Of a DNA stretch of 64,000 nt, positions 31,841 to 42,896 are shown piece by piece; position 1 is the stretch's first letter; the number at the start of each line of letters is the position of its first letter. The stretch is taken from contig OX419755.1 in assembly GCA_948567375.1 (NCBI GenBank), positions 29,827,001 to 29,891,000 of the forward strand. Direction: 5' to 3'. The notes beneath the pieces were generated by a model. The model was not told the origin of the DNA. It saw nothing but the letters and a program-made list of their open reading frames with translations, and did not search any database. The position numbers and the translations under genes were made by a program. The DNA is from Lunularia cruciata. Its lineage: Eukaryota; Streptophyta; Marchantiopsida; Lunulariales; Lunulariaceae.

Positions 31841-33160
31841 CATATTCCTATAAAATAAGAGCCCATCGTGCAAGCTTCCTTGAAAGCTTGTCGGACTCCA
31901 TCAACCACTTCAGGGGCTGATGATCAGTGATGAGAGTGAAGGGGTTACCAAATAGGTAACATCGGAAATGTGCTACTGCCCAAACTGCTGCCAAGCACTC
32001 TCCCTCATATGAACTATACTTTGCCTCAGCTGAATTGTTGGAGCAACTAGCATAGGCCACCACAAACTCCTTCTCCTCATCATCATGCTGGGTGAGTACC
32101 ACTCCAAGCACCAACATACTCCAATCAGTGTGAACCTGAAATGGTCGTCCCCTGATCGGTCTCCTCAAAATAAGAGCAGATGTCAACCTCTCCTTGAGCT
32201 CTACAAAAGCTATATCTTGCTCATCTCCCCAACACCACTCTTGTGTAAGCTTGGTCAGCTTTGTCAAGGCCTTGGCAATGGCACTAAATCCTCTAACATA
32301 GCGGCGATAGAAGTTTGCCAACCCAAGGAATGCTCGCACTTTGCTCACATCCGTAGGCCGAGGAATACGTGCAATAGCCTCCACCTTGGTCTGCTGAACA
32401 CCAAGTCCTCCGGGGTAGATAGTGTGACCCAAATACTCAACCTGCTCATGGAAGAACCTACACTTCCCAGGATGTAATTTGAGTCCATGAGATCTCAACC
32501 TCTCAAACACCTCCAACAATTGTTGCTCATGCTCCTCCATAGTAGTGCTATAAACCAAAATGTCATCAATATAGCACCGAGCAAAATCCAATCCAGCTAG
32601 GATCCTATCCATGATCCTCTAGAACTCAACAAGAGCATTCTTTAACCCAAATGGTAAGAACCTCCACTGATATAACACATCCTTGCCATGAGGATCAATA
32701 GCCCAAAACTTTTTCTTGGACTTATCCTCCTCCCTGATCGGTAATTGATGATATCCCGCTTGAAGATCCAAAGTACTGAAGACCTTTGCATACCCAATCG
32801 CATCAAAAATCTCCTTTGGTGTAGGCATGGCATACCGATCAGCCCTAGTCTGTTGGTTGATAGGACGGTAATCTCCACACATCCGCCTATCTGTATAGTT
32901 GCCATGCATATCCTTCTTGGCTGGCATCATTGTCGTTGATGCATACTCTCCATGTGAAATCTCTACCAAACCAGCCTCAAAAAGGTCACTACTCCGGCTC
33001 TGAATCAATGTCCTCTCCATATCACTATATCGATAAGGACGTCAGAAAACTGGTGTGTCGCTAGTCAACTCAATCCGTATACCTAGTCTCTTCAGAGCAC
33101 CCAAATCCTTCATACTGAAGGCAAAACAACTCGTGTGACTCCTCAAGAACCTCCAAACCC
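31841..33160 (-). pseudogene. Fam2 outer copy: reverse transcriptase and RNase H
   Basis: 33020-32619 holds the RT fingers and palm (MCGDYRPINQQTRADRYAMP, FSTLDLQAGYHQLPI). 32612-31848 is open for 254 codons with YIDDILVYSTTMEEHEQQLL, VEYLGHTIYPGGLGVQQTK, FLGLANFYRRYVRGFSAIA, TDWSMLVLGVVLTQ and YEGECLAAVWAVAHFRCYL. It is nearly identical in layout to the inner copy. A stop near 32619 separates the two blocks. Confidence 0.9.
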
Positions 33161-33559
33161 TCCGTCTTTCCTCTCCAGTAAGCTTGGATCCAAGATCTGG
33201 CTCCCAATTATCCTTTGTAATTGTAGTAGGAGTGGAAGATGTATTGACTGACTGCTACACTAGGCCCTTAGGGAGCAATAGTGTCATGCTCCCGACCACT
33301 AGAGGTCCCAACCTCTGTGTGAAAAGCTCCCTCTACTCTGGCTGCAAGCTCCACACGTCCTCTGGCTGCATCCCATGTGGACCAAGGGTGTAATCCAAGT
33401 AGACCACTCTCCCTAGTAGCTATTGGATATGTCCCAAGAATACCATGTCCACTTGGTCTATCGCCCCCAACATGTGCCTAAATCGTCTTGATAGGCACAT
33501 GGCTCACAAGTGTCCGAGTGGTGATGCCTATCATGCGCATCTTACGTTGCTCTGCCAAG

Positions 33560-34850
33560 CCAAGGCTCACAATCTAGGTCAAATAGTTCAGGTCCATAGC
33601 TTGACCTAACACCTGACCCTTGGATGCCTTTGACACTACTAGAACAGCGGTAATACCGGTGCAAAAACCCATCACCCGCTCTCTCTCATCAGCGTTGTGC
33701 TCCACCAACTGCTGTAACTATGAGTCCCAAACAAGTCTAGGTCCTCCCTCTCAAAAAGCATGAGAGCTTGGGAAACTCATGAGTGTGGAAAATGCGGCTC
33801 TAGGCTGTCCAACTAGGTTCACCACTGCCATAGGTGACCTATCAGCCACTACCACTGTCTAAGACTGACGCCCAACATCCAAGATATCATCAACAAGAAT
33901 GTGGTCCAGTCGTTGAATCCCATCATAAGCATGCTGTAGAACCTCTCTGGATAAGAGGTTCATCCACCAAAGACAAAGACGATGAGCCCGTGATCCCACT
34001 CTGGCTGCATCTAACAATACAACAGGTCCCATCCAAGAATGGAACTAATGTGTACTCACCTCTACTCTGGTGCAAGAATCACCCATCAAAGGAACGTTCT
34101 CCAAAAGGTAAGCTGGAGAAACGGACTGATGAACCTAGAGATGTCGTAATATCCGTAACATCTCCCAAAACACACCAGAATAAGGATCCTAAAGACCCAA
34201 ACCGTGGCCTGCACGTGTATGTCCCTAACATGGCCATCTAGAAATCACCAAGTGAATAGGCCCATGTCTCTCTAGGTCATGCGCCCCTAGTAAGGAAATG
34301 TCTCCTAATAAGGCCTTTTGGTAACCTCTGACTGCTGACATCGGTAATAACTCCGGATACCGATAGGCCAAGTGTGCCACATGATGTAGAGAGACTCGCC
34401 TAGCAGTCTCATCTCTCTCTACATACAAGTACCTCTGTACTTGTATACCCGCCTGTAACACCGCAGCTAGTCCGGTGTTGATCCCACCAAACAATTCCAA
34501 TAGGCATATCCCCTCTACTAGATACTGCCAAGCAATGAGTGTGGTATCCAGAGGTGTCAAAGCAATTGCCTCTAGAGGCTCATCCTCACACTCATCTCCT
34601 GATGGTACGAAGGCTCCACTCCAAGCTTGTTGCACCAATTGATCTGCATGTTGCTGCAATGCCTCTTCTGAACTCCACAATGGAACATCCAAAGAGGATG
34701 GAATGATCCCACTTGTACTCCAAAGCCGAGTGATCTCCTCTGGTACTGGAGTATCCTTTACATGGGCATTCCCCTCCAACAAGTTACCAGGCCAAGTAAC
34801 TACACCATTGAAAGCTAAAATTGATGCTTCCATGGTCCCGGACTATAGTG
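33560..34850 (-). pseudogene. Cytosine-5 DNA methyltransferase (DNMT3-like) domain in the Fam2 polyprotein, outer copy
   Basis: 34833-34225 is open for 202 codons and covers motif I (LLELFGGINTGLAAVLQAG, about 34503-34450), YVERDETARRVSLHHVAHLA, a DI motif (ALLGDISLLGAHDLERHGP), and motif IV up to the catalytic Cys (LVISRWPC). The next codon is TAG (34225-34227) where the inner copy has CAG. Motif VI (GAACGTTC, 34092-34099) and motif VIII (about 33961-33990) follow, then the motif IX/X region near 33600-33700. The same gene order as the inner copy (protease before, RT after) shows the domain belongs to the element. Dead through stops, with Gly-to-Arg before the PC motif. Confidence 0.88.
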
Positions 34851-35009
34851 AGCCAAGACTGCCACTACTAAAGCGTATTGGTAGGCGACATACCCATCCC
34901 TCACTAGACTGCCAACCAAGTCTATAAGAGGCTGTCTCCTCCCAATAGTCAATGTTGAAACCCATGGGGTATAACATTGCTCTCCCAACTAGCACATCAT
35001 ATGACTCAG

Positions 35010-38000
35010 TGTGACATTCCGGCAAATATCACTTTTGCGGTAATCGGGTAAGTAAAGTTTGTTCCCGCATAGATACAAGTCAAAATTGGTCAAATACAAA
35101 GCAAAGTAACAATTTCAGTTCATCTTGAGTTCTTCTTTAGTCTCTCAGGTAGAAACCATACCCAAAAGAGAGTAACAAGCACTGACTTGAAGTCTTGTCA
35201 CAAATTAACACTTCTTAATCACAACTCCTTCAATTCTTTCCAAACAATCTTGATTGTGATGATTTAGGCTCTCCCAAAAATAGCACTTCACTACAAAACG
35301 ACTTTGCCTCAGAATTGTGTTCCACCCCTCCACTGAAGGCACAACTTCCTCAATCAAAATTGCTTCACATCAACTTCGCACTGCACTCACAAATGCAGAA
35401 TACTACCAACAGTACAATTCCTCTCAGATCTATCAAGGCATTGCTCCGATTGCACTTCACTCAGGATCAAACACATAGAATGAAGATCAAGGCTGTGGAA
35501 TCCAACATCCAACAAGCACACTGACTTGCACTTTGAATTTCTCCACACACTCACAAACATAGACACAAAGTTGATACTCAGAATCAAGCTCAAGTGACGA
35601 GCACTGCTTCACAGCACTTTGCTTTATCTATTCTCAGAAATAATGAGCACTAAACCACATCTGACTGCGAATGCCACTCTTAAATAGTGAATCAATCGAC
35701 AGTTCTAACAACTATACCATTCTACAACAACTCTTCTAACCTGCAGATCCAAAATAACAATGCACCTCTTCATAGCTGCCTCTTCAAATCTCAAATCTCA
35801 AATCTATTACTACTCCGATCCGATGTCTACTTCTTCCTCGGCTTTCAAACCCAAACCCGAAGTAACTTTACTTCCTAATATTTTTTCCTTGGGTTTCATA
35901 TCTTCTACTTCATCTACCAGATCCAGCAATTCTCTTTCTTGATCTGAAATTTCACTAGTGGGTAATCTATCTAACTCCTTATCTCCTGACTCACTCTTCT
36001 CTAATGGCTCTAATGGTAAATCCAAAGACATTTGGACTCCTATGTTATCTACTTTGGGTTTTGCTCTAACATCCCTCCGAAGCTACTCCATTTCTATTTT
36101 CACTAAGTCTAATCTAATGGAAATGTTGTCTTCTACTTCTAATATTTTTGTGTCTACACGAGTTCTTAACTTAATCAACAAGGCGTTCATATCAGTGTCT
36201 TTTGCCTGTCTTTGCCTCGTCTCTTGCACCAACAACTTCAACTTGTGCAGTCTCATTTCTTCAATTCAAACAGTGGCCTCTGTAGTCAACATTGCGTTCA
36301 TTCTGAGGACAATCTCCTTTAACGGCTCCAATCTTCTCTATACATTGCCAACTCCTCTTTGAACTCGGCTTTCACCGTCTCCTTCTCCTTTTGTACAACC
36401 TTCTCCTCCTGATTACGAAGTAACTCTTGTAATCGGTCGTCTTCTCGGTATTGTGCCGCCAACTCTCTTTGCTAGAGTTGCTTCTTCTCTTCCATACTCT
36501 CCATCACTCTATCGAGCTCCTAATCCTTCGCTGCTACTCTCGCCATAGCATGGATTACTTCTACTCTTGAATCAGCAAACTGTTGCTTCAAGATTTTGTA
36601 TTCAGCTACTTGTCTCTCCCTTGCTATGTCACTCTTCTTCACAAGCTCCTCTTGATAGCTCACTTCTCTCTTCAGGTCTTCAATTACCTGACTTTTCTCT
36701 ACTGCCTCCACTTGCAGTACTTCCCGTTCCTCCTCACCTCGGGTTACACTCTTCTTCAACTCCAAGTTCTCTACTTCTAATCGTGCTAACACCTGCAACA
36801 CAGTTGTCACCTCCGGACATGTTGATTACATCTCCTTCTTCTTGTGCTCTAACTTCACCAACAATGGACACACAATTTCATGCAGGTACTCCACTCCATT
36901 TCTTGCAACTACTTCTTCCTACATAGAAATCTCCTTCCTTACCTCTTCTTCACTCGATACTCACCTTCTCCTTTGCAGTCTTTGTATCGGAATTGACGCC
37001 TCACTGCCCGAGCTTTCTCCGACCTCTTCCTTCACTTTACTCGGCCCCGCTTCACACTTTGCCTTACGTCTTGAGCGAACTCCTCGCTAAACTGCAATCT
37101 TCCTTTCCTCGGGCACAGTTACTTTGTCCTCCAATTGTGTATTGTCTTCAGCCTCCATCTCAGCTTGCACTTCTTCTTCTTCGTATTTGTCAACTGCTGG
37201 CGCCAATGTCATCTCTCCCACTTCATCACTATTGCTGCTCGTATCTCCACTCTGCAATGTTAGCTTAGGCTCCTCCTCATGTTCCGAGTCTTCTGTTTTG
37301 AGCTTGGCATCTCCTTTTGAGTCCTCATCCTCCGACTCAATTACCACCATACCTCACCTCAGGTTACTTCTCTGCATCTTCCGAGGTTTCTTGATATCCT
37401 CGGCTTCACCTTGCCAACCTCTCTTCTTTGATTTTGGAGTGCTTGCTTCTATCTCCACGCTCTTACTTGTCTTCATGTAGTATTCATCAGTGCTTCGGAT
37501 TTGGAGAATGTACTGCTGTTCCTCCACGTCAACTTCTCTTCTCAAGTCAGGATGGAAATGAGACACCATTCTGCTCGCTCCGCCAAATTGAGCAAATTCA
37601 ACCCAAGGTAAAAATGTGCTACAAATGGCACAATGTAGTGTGGTGGCAACTCATCCCGCAAATTCCACACCATTTGTCTTGTCCTCCCATGGAAGCACCT
37701 CGCCCAATTAATAGGCTCTCCTGCAAACAACTTATGGAAGAACACCGCTTGATGTTTCATCACATAAGTTGTTCTCTCTGGCTTCAAGATTGCCATGAGA
37801 GCACTCACGATCCCTCTCTTCACTAGATCCTTGTAACTCTCAACCTTATACCCATTCTTCATTCTCTTTGAAGAGAAAGCGTCCCTCACTTCTTGAGTTT
37901 CCTGAGCTATCTCGCCCTTCCCCAAGAACGTGGCTCCCTGCTCCAAGTGTGCCTCCTTCCCGAGTACGAGTCTCCAATCCGACTCTGTCCAGCAAGCCGG

Positions 38001-38729
38001 ATTTCCTCTCTTCCCCTCTTCCTCGGGTCCATCAAGACACTTACTCTCGATGATTTTTGTCATGAATCCTGGAAAACTTACATTCCAGTTCCATGCCAAA
38101 AAGGTGATCCAAAGTTGGCTCAAGACTTTGATCCTTGCTATCAAGTCTAACCTTTAAATTGCATGATTTCTCACTGCAAATTTGGAGTTCTTCTTCCCTC
38201 CTCCCATCTCTTCTACCTTCTTACTCTCTCTTGATTTCACTCTCGCAATTTCTCCCTTGCGCACTAACACGAGTCCAACTGTATTTCCCTTTCCTTGATC
38301 ACTTGCAAGACAACTTCTCAACAGCAAAGGAAAATTGCTCGACATTTTGTCGTTGCAAGTTCGATTTTTATAGAGTTGCGCTTCTTCATCTTCTATCGCT
38401 TTAAGTTCCTACCAAGAAATCACACCTCCAGCATGCACCTGTCACTGTCAATCAACCTTTGCGCATATGAGCCGCCAGTTTTCAAACGGCCCCTTCTTGA
38501 ATTTCTTGCCCCGATGAAAGGTTGTTAGACTGTCTTCACCTTGGGTTGAGCTCCCCCCGATCTGAAGACAATTTACTTTGGGTTGTATGCTGATAGGGTA
38601 TTTCCGAATACTTTGCCTTATGACCCAAAGACTCTTTTCTTTGCCTTCTTCGGCCATACTGGCACAATCCGACTTCTCTATACACTTCTTCTCTTTTATT
38701 CTAAAAAAACAAAAAATGTGGGCACCACA
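35010..38729 (-). mobile_element. L6: Fam1 solo LTR inside the Fam2 outer copy
   Basis: TGTGACATTCCGG...GTGGGCACCACA, 3720 bp, with a perfect CTCAG duplication (35005-35009 and 38730-38734). This is the cleanest proof that the 3.7-kb TG...CA unit mobilises as an LTR: no gag-pol, foreign sequence on both sides. It carries the LTR ORF on minus. Confidence 0.93.
35810..38345 (-). pseudogene. LTR-encoded protein of Fam1 (L6 copy)
   Basis: Starts at 38345 with MSSNFPLLLRSCLASDQGKG. The central domain (38144-37542) contains NPACWTESDWRLVLGKEAH, KNGYKVESYKDLVKRGIVSA and AVFFHKLFAGEPINWARCFH. The acidic block is 37350-37087 and coiled-coil pieces are 36810-36520 and 36031-35810. The span is 2536 bp, 38 bp shorter than L5 and L7, with several stops and shifts. 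Confidence 0.75.
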
Positions 38730-41030
38730 CTCAGCTATTGTTTTAATAGCCTGAGCTCTCACCATCGAGCTATCAATTGGATGACCAGGCTGAACCTGGA
38801 CAACAAGCTCTCCACGTGTGATTTACTGTGTCGAACCACCACCTAGAGATGTCTAGATCTGAAATGGACACCTCTCTACATCGGTCTTTTGTAACTCCAA
38901 ACCGACAATTGCAACCGACAATTGCAACCTACGCATCAGAGTCTAACAAGACTCTATGTGGTGTATAGACCTTCCCTGAAGGTCCCACCAAACAAAAATT
39001 CCCCATTGGTTATCCAACAAGACAACACCAGGTGTAAATTGCGCTCTCTCAAAGGCCGGTCTAGTTGGCAACTCCTCCAGTCTAGCCGCTTCTGCCTGCC
39101 ATAAACCACTGGTTGCTGAACGGATCCCATGCTCCTCAACCAAGTTAGCTCCACTACCAACCACCTTTGCTCTAGTAGTAGGAACTGCACCATCCCTACT
39201 CTCACACAACGTGGCAGCAAACTGGAATATTGGGGCTGGGTCAACTCCCAATGTAAACATATCACTGGCCAAAAACAAAGGACGCCGCATAATCAGTTGA
39301 GCCGCCCCCAACATCATGCTAGACTCAGTCTATGTAGTAGCAGGTGGCTGAGTAATAGGTTATCCATCATGTACTCCATCACCACCTACCACACCTGCAC
39401 TAGGACATCTAGGAACCATGGATGTCGTCTGTAATGCCTCAAATAGTGTGAAAGACTAGGGAAGTCTGACCTGTCTCCCATCCTCTCCTCTGTGTGGGTC
39501 CAACTCCACTTATGCTCCTCTAGGCTCTGGAGCACGTACTACACTCCTAGTCATTGCTGCAGATGCATTCACTTGTGCTGCTCCGCACATGAAGTCCAAA
39601 ACATCTATATCACCAACATATGAGGTGGAAGCCTCAGCACCCAAATCTGATCTCCTTTGAGCAATAGCCATACTAGCCAATCTCTGCTCCAACTGCTCAA
39701 TCCGAGAAGCCATAGCTATGTCAAAAGTAAGGGCAAGTACTGCACCCCTACTAGGTGTAGATCCTCTACCACCACCTCTACCTCCTCGTCTCCCATGAAC
39801 TAGAGCTCCTCTACTACTAGCCATAGCAGCCCTACCACTTCGTAACTCCAGGTGTAGGTCAAAACACCGGTCACTAGTGTGATCAAATCTGTGGCAATGC
39901 TCATACTGCCTCTATGTTGGCTGTGATGCACCCAAGGTATCAGGTCCACTGCCCTGAGTACACTCTCTCCGATGGTGAGGTCCACCACAAGTCCAACAAG
40001 CAACACCACCACTCACTGGTTGCTGCTGACCTAAAAATGAGGGTTAGGGGCTAGCTCCACTAGGCCCTCCACTCGCTCTATAGGATCTGGGCTGTCCACT
40101 CTGTCCTTGAAAACCAACTGGGCGTGGTGCACTTTGCTGCACTCTAGAAGAAGTCACAGTCATGGATGAAGTCTCCCTACCAAATCCAGATGTACCACCC
40201 TCTCCTCCACCATGTTGAGCTCAATATGCTCAGCCAAACCAAAGACCACTGCCAAAGTAGGCAAAGTAGTCTGTAACAACGTAGCATCATGAACTCTACA
40301 TCGCAACTCCCTGTCCAATATCCCATACCAAAACACGACTGCCTGGGCCTCAGTAACTCCCTGAGTGAAACTGATCAGCCGCCTCATGCAAGTGTATGCC
40401 TTGCGTAGGCTCTCTCCAGCCTTCCGCTGGAACTCTTGCAAGCTCCTCAGCTTGTTAGTCCGCACTCCTTGGTAGTTTTGCCTCAAACACAGGAAGAACT
40501 CCACCATGGGGTTAAACTCCGGTACCACACCACCTCTTGCAACAATACCTCCACTCGTAGTAGCACTATCTCCAGCTAGTGCACCTCCACTAGCTCCACC
40601 CACACTACTTGAGCTAGAACTTGTAGGTACAGCCAATCTACTCTTGGCCACCGAGCCTAAAGTGATGGAGACATAGTGTGGAGAATATTGTCTCCATAAC
40701 TCAATCTCCTCTAAATGAGCTCTCCTGAACTCATGGTAGTCATCCATCGGCGGACCCTCCAAGTGCTAAAACAACCCCTTCCATGCCATGAAGGGTGTGA
40801 ACAAAGTCGGGTTCCGCATCTGCTGCAGATCACACCAACTATCAAACTCCTAGATGAACTCATCCAACTCAATGGTACCCACTGTACCAGAGTAACGCGT
40901 AGGGCCTTTGGAGGCCCCATAAATCTCGTCCATGTCCCACAACAATGGTGGGGATACACCAAGTGCACTCTCAACTAAATTAGCTCATGTGTCAAACTCT
41001 AACTCAGAGTCAATCTCCTCCCTCATCGGG
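38730..41030 (-). pseudogene. Fam2 outer copy: gag and protease
   Basis: Collinear with 24110-26297. The capsid-like part is in 40762-40160 (FFLCLRQNYQGVRTNKL, then MRRLISFTQGVTEAQAV). The zinc-knuckle region follows (39800-40012, ligands partly lost), then the Gly/Arg-rich segment and MLGAAQLIMRRPLFLASDMF. The protease start lies next to L6, and the protease remainder continues at 34850-35009. The 19-bp duplication of the inner copy is absent here. Confidence 0.85.
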
Positions 41031-42455
41031 ACCTGAGATATAGGCTGATAGCGAGTGCCTCTCCGAGTAAACCCATTGCGTACTACAGGGCTATCTCCTT
41101 TGGAATCTCCAACAAACTCCGTCGTGACAAAGTAACCATAACAGCAAACCCAAACCACCAACTGCAACCACAAGTTGCAACTGCAAGTGCCCCACCAAGT
41201 GCCAACACCACCACATGCTAACACCAACTAAGCACCACCCACTAATGTAACTCTAACCGAGATAACTACACTAGGGGAAAGGGCAACCTGTAACCTGCCA
41301 TCATAACACGCACTCTCACGGTCTGCAGGTCATCACTTCCTGCCTCACCGGAGAGAAACAAAGGTAGTCTAACTGGTCATCACTCCAGCCTCACCACCGA
41401 GAGCACACCAGAGCACCAACGCTCAAAAGTCAGGGCACCTCACACAAACATGGTGCACAAACAGGAAGTAGAGAATGGAGGGGATCCAATCACAAGAAAT
41501 CTAAACAAAAACCCCCCATCTCATAACACAACATGAGACTGACTCTACCATCATTTGGCATTTGACATAAGAGAAGTTTGTATCTAAGTCCTAAGCTACC
41601 AGGATCACCAAGAATAGGATCAAACTGCCTCTCCTAGCCAAAGCTACATGTGTATAGATAACAGTGGCACAGTCACTATGACAACAAGTGAGGGTGGACC
41701 AGTTGGCTAGGGCACCAGTCTAGGAACAAGAGATCTAGGGGTCAAACCCTGTTGCGCACAATCTAGTAGGAAAGGCAAATTTTGCCAACCAATGACCAAG
41801 ATCTACTCTAAACTAGCTAGCCTCACGCCAGCAAGCTAGCTTGCTGGCCCTTCTAGGCCTTCATAGCCTCTCATAGCCCACAGCCCTATGCCTTGAAATG
41901 CCAAAATTCAGCCAAATGAGGCCTTTCTTGTTGCCACTTCGAACCTCCTCCAAAATTGGTGAAACTTCTCCAAATCTGCAAAAGTTCTCCAAACTAGCAA
42001 AACTCCTCCAAATCTGGCCAAAATCTGACATAAATCCCAACCAAAATCTGACATAAACCCTAAAGTTGGCTGTCCGCCAAATCCCACGCTAATTTTCCAC
42101 TCGAGCCAAATTGACAAAATGGGTTTCTCCAAATCACAAATTCATGAGAATAGCTTCACAACTTCACCTTCAATTTGACTTTCTGAGCCCAACTCGTAGC
42201 AAATTGGTCCTGCCTCCACATCTTGAGCTCAAAATCAAAACCACTACTCAAAATTTGCTCCTTCTTTGCTCAAAATTTGGCCAGTGTTTCCGCACACCGT
42301 CTGCCTTACTGCCAAATCTGCATCAATTGAACGAGCTTTTGCACACTAGGAAAACACTGAACTTGAATCAAGCTACCAATGATCCACCAAGCTTGGAGAT
42401 ACCACCAACACTCAAAGTTCTTGCACCCGATTTCCCCCTGACTTCACTTCTCTGA
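41031..42455 (-). other. Fam2 outer copy: 5' leader
   Basis: Non-coding and collinear with the inner-copy leader. It contains the tRNA-like segment (41692-41758; B box 41739-41749), the perfect 22-bp palindrome (41827-41848) and the short direct repeats (about 41946-42022). Confidence 0.6.
41827..41848. repeat. Perfect 22-bp palindrome in the Fam2 leader
   Basis: GCCAGCAAGCT followed by its exact reverse complement. The inner copy differs by one base at the centre. Confidence 0.65.
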
Positions 42456-42896
42456 TGTAATCAGATTGCTTACCACTCTCAACTCAACTCAACTCACATC
42501 AGTACTTGATCTGTCACTCTATAAACGGCCAACAACTGGTCACTGATTACAGTCGAGCCACACCCACTCAAGCATAGAGAATCTAGGTGACGCTTGCCGG
42601 CCTCTGTCCACCATAGCCAGGAACTCGAAGGCTCAACATCAGAGAAGTGAGCTCTCTGGAGCTCACTTTGAAACTATACTCCCTGGACTCGAGCTAGCTC
42701 TGAAACCCTAACGGTCCCACTGACGGCACACTCAATGGTGCAAAGTGATAGTGGCCCCACCATGAAGTCAATACTCCAAACACAAAGTCTAACCGTCAGA
42801 AAGTAGTCTTTGCAAAACTGCTGAAATAACTCTAACTTCTATCACTGGAACTCTAGTGTCCGAGCATCTAGATGCATCACTACAAATGGCGTGACA
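42456..42896 (-). repeat. Fam2 outer copy, 5' terminal repeat Y (without X)
   Basis: 441 bp, matching 11997-12445, ending on plus in AAATGGCGTGACA at 42896, then the TCTC duplication and L3. As in the inner copy, X is missing at this end. Confidence 0.87.

Larger units (their letters stand above)
11892..42896 (-). mobile_element. Fam2 outer copy: Ty3/gypsy with DNA methyltransferase and PHD finger
   Basis: Minus-strand element, about 9.86 kb of its own sequence, interrupted by L4 (13885-31305, holding the inner Fam2 copy) and L6 (35010-38729). Flanked by TCTC (11888-11891, 42897-42900). Reading on minus: terminal block Y (42896-42456), leader, gag with zinc knuckles, protease, DNA methyltransferase, RT, RNase H, integrase, PHD finger, polypurine tract, then X, Y, X (12552-11892). 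All coding parts have stops and frameshifts. CpG sites retained in the inner copy are often TpG or CpA here, which fits this copy being the older of the two. Confidence 0.9.
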
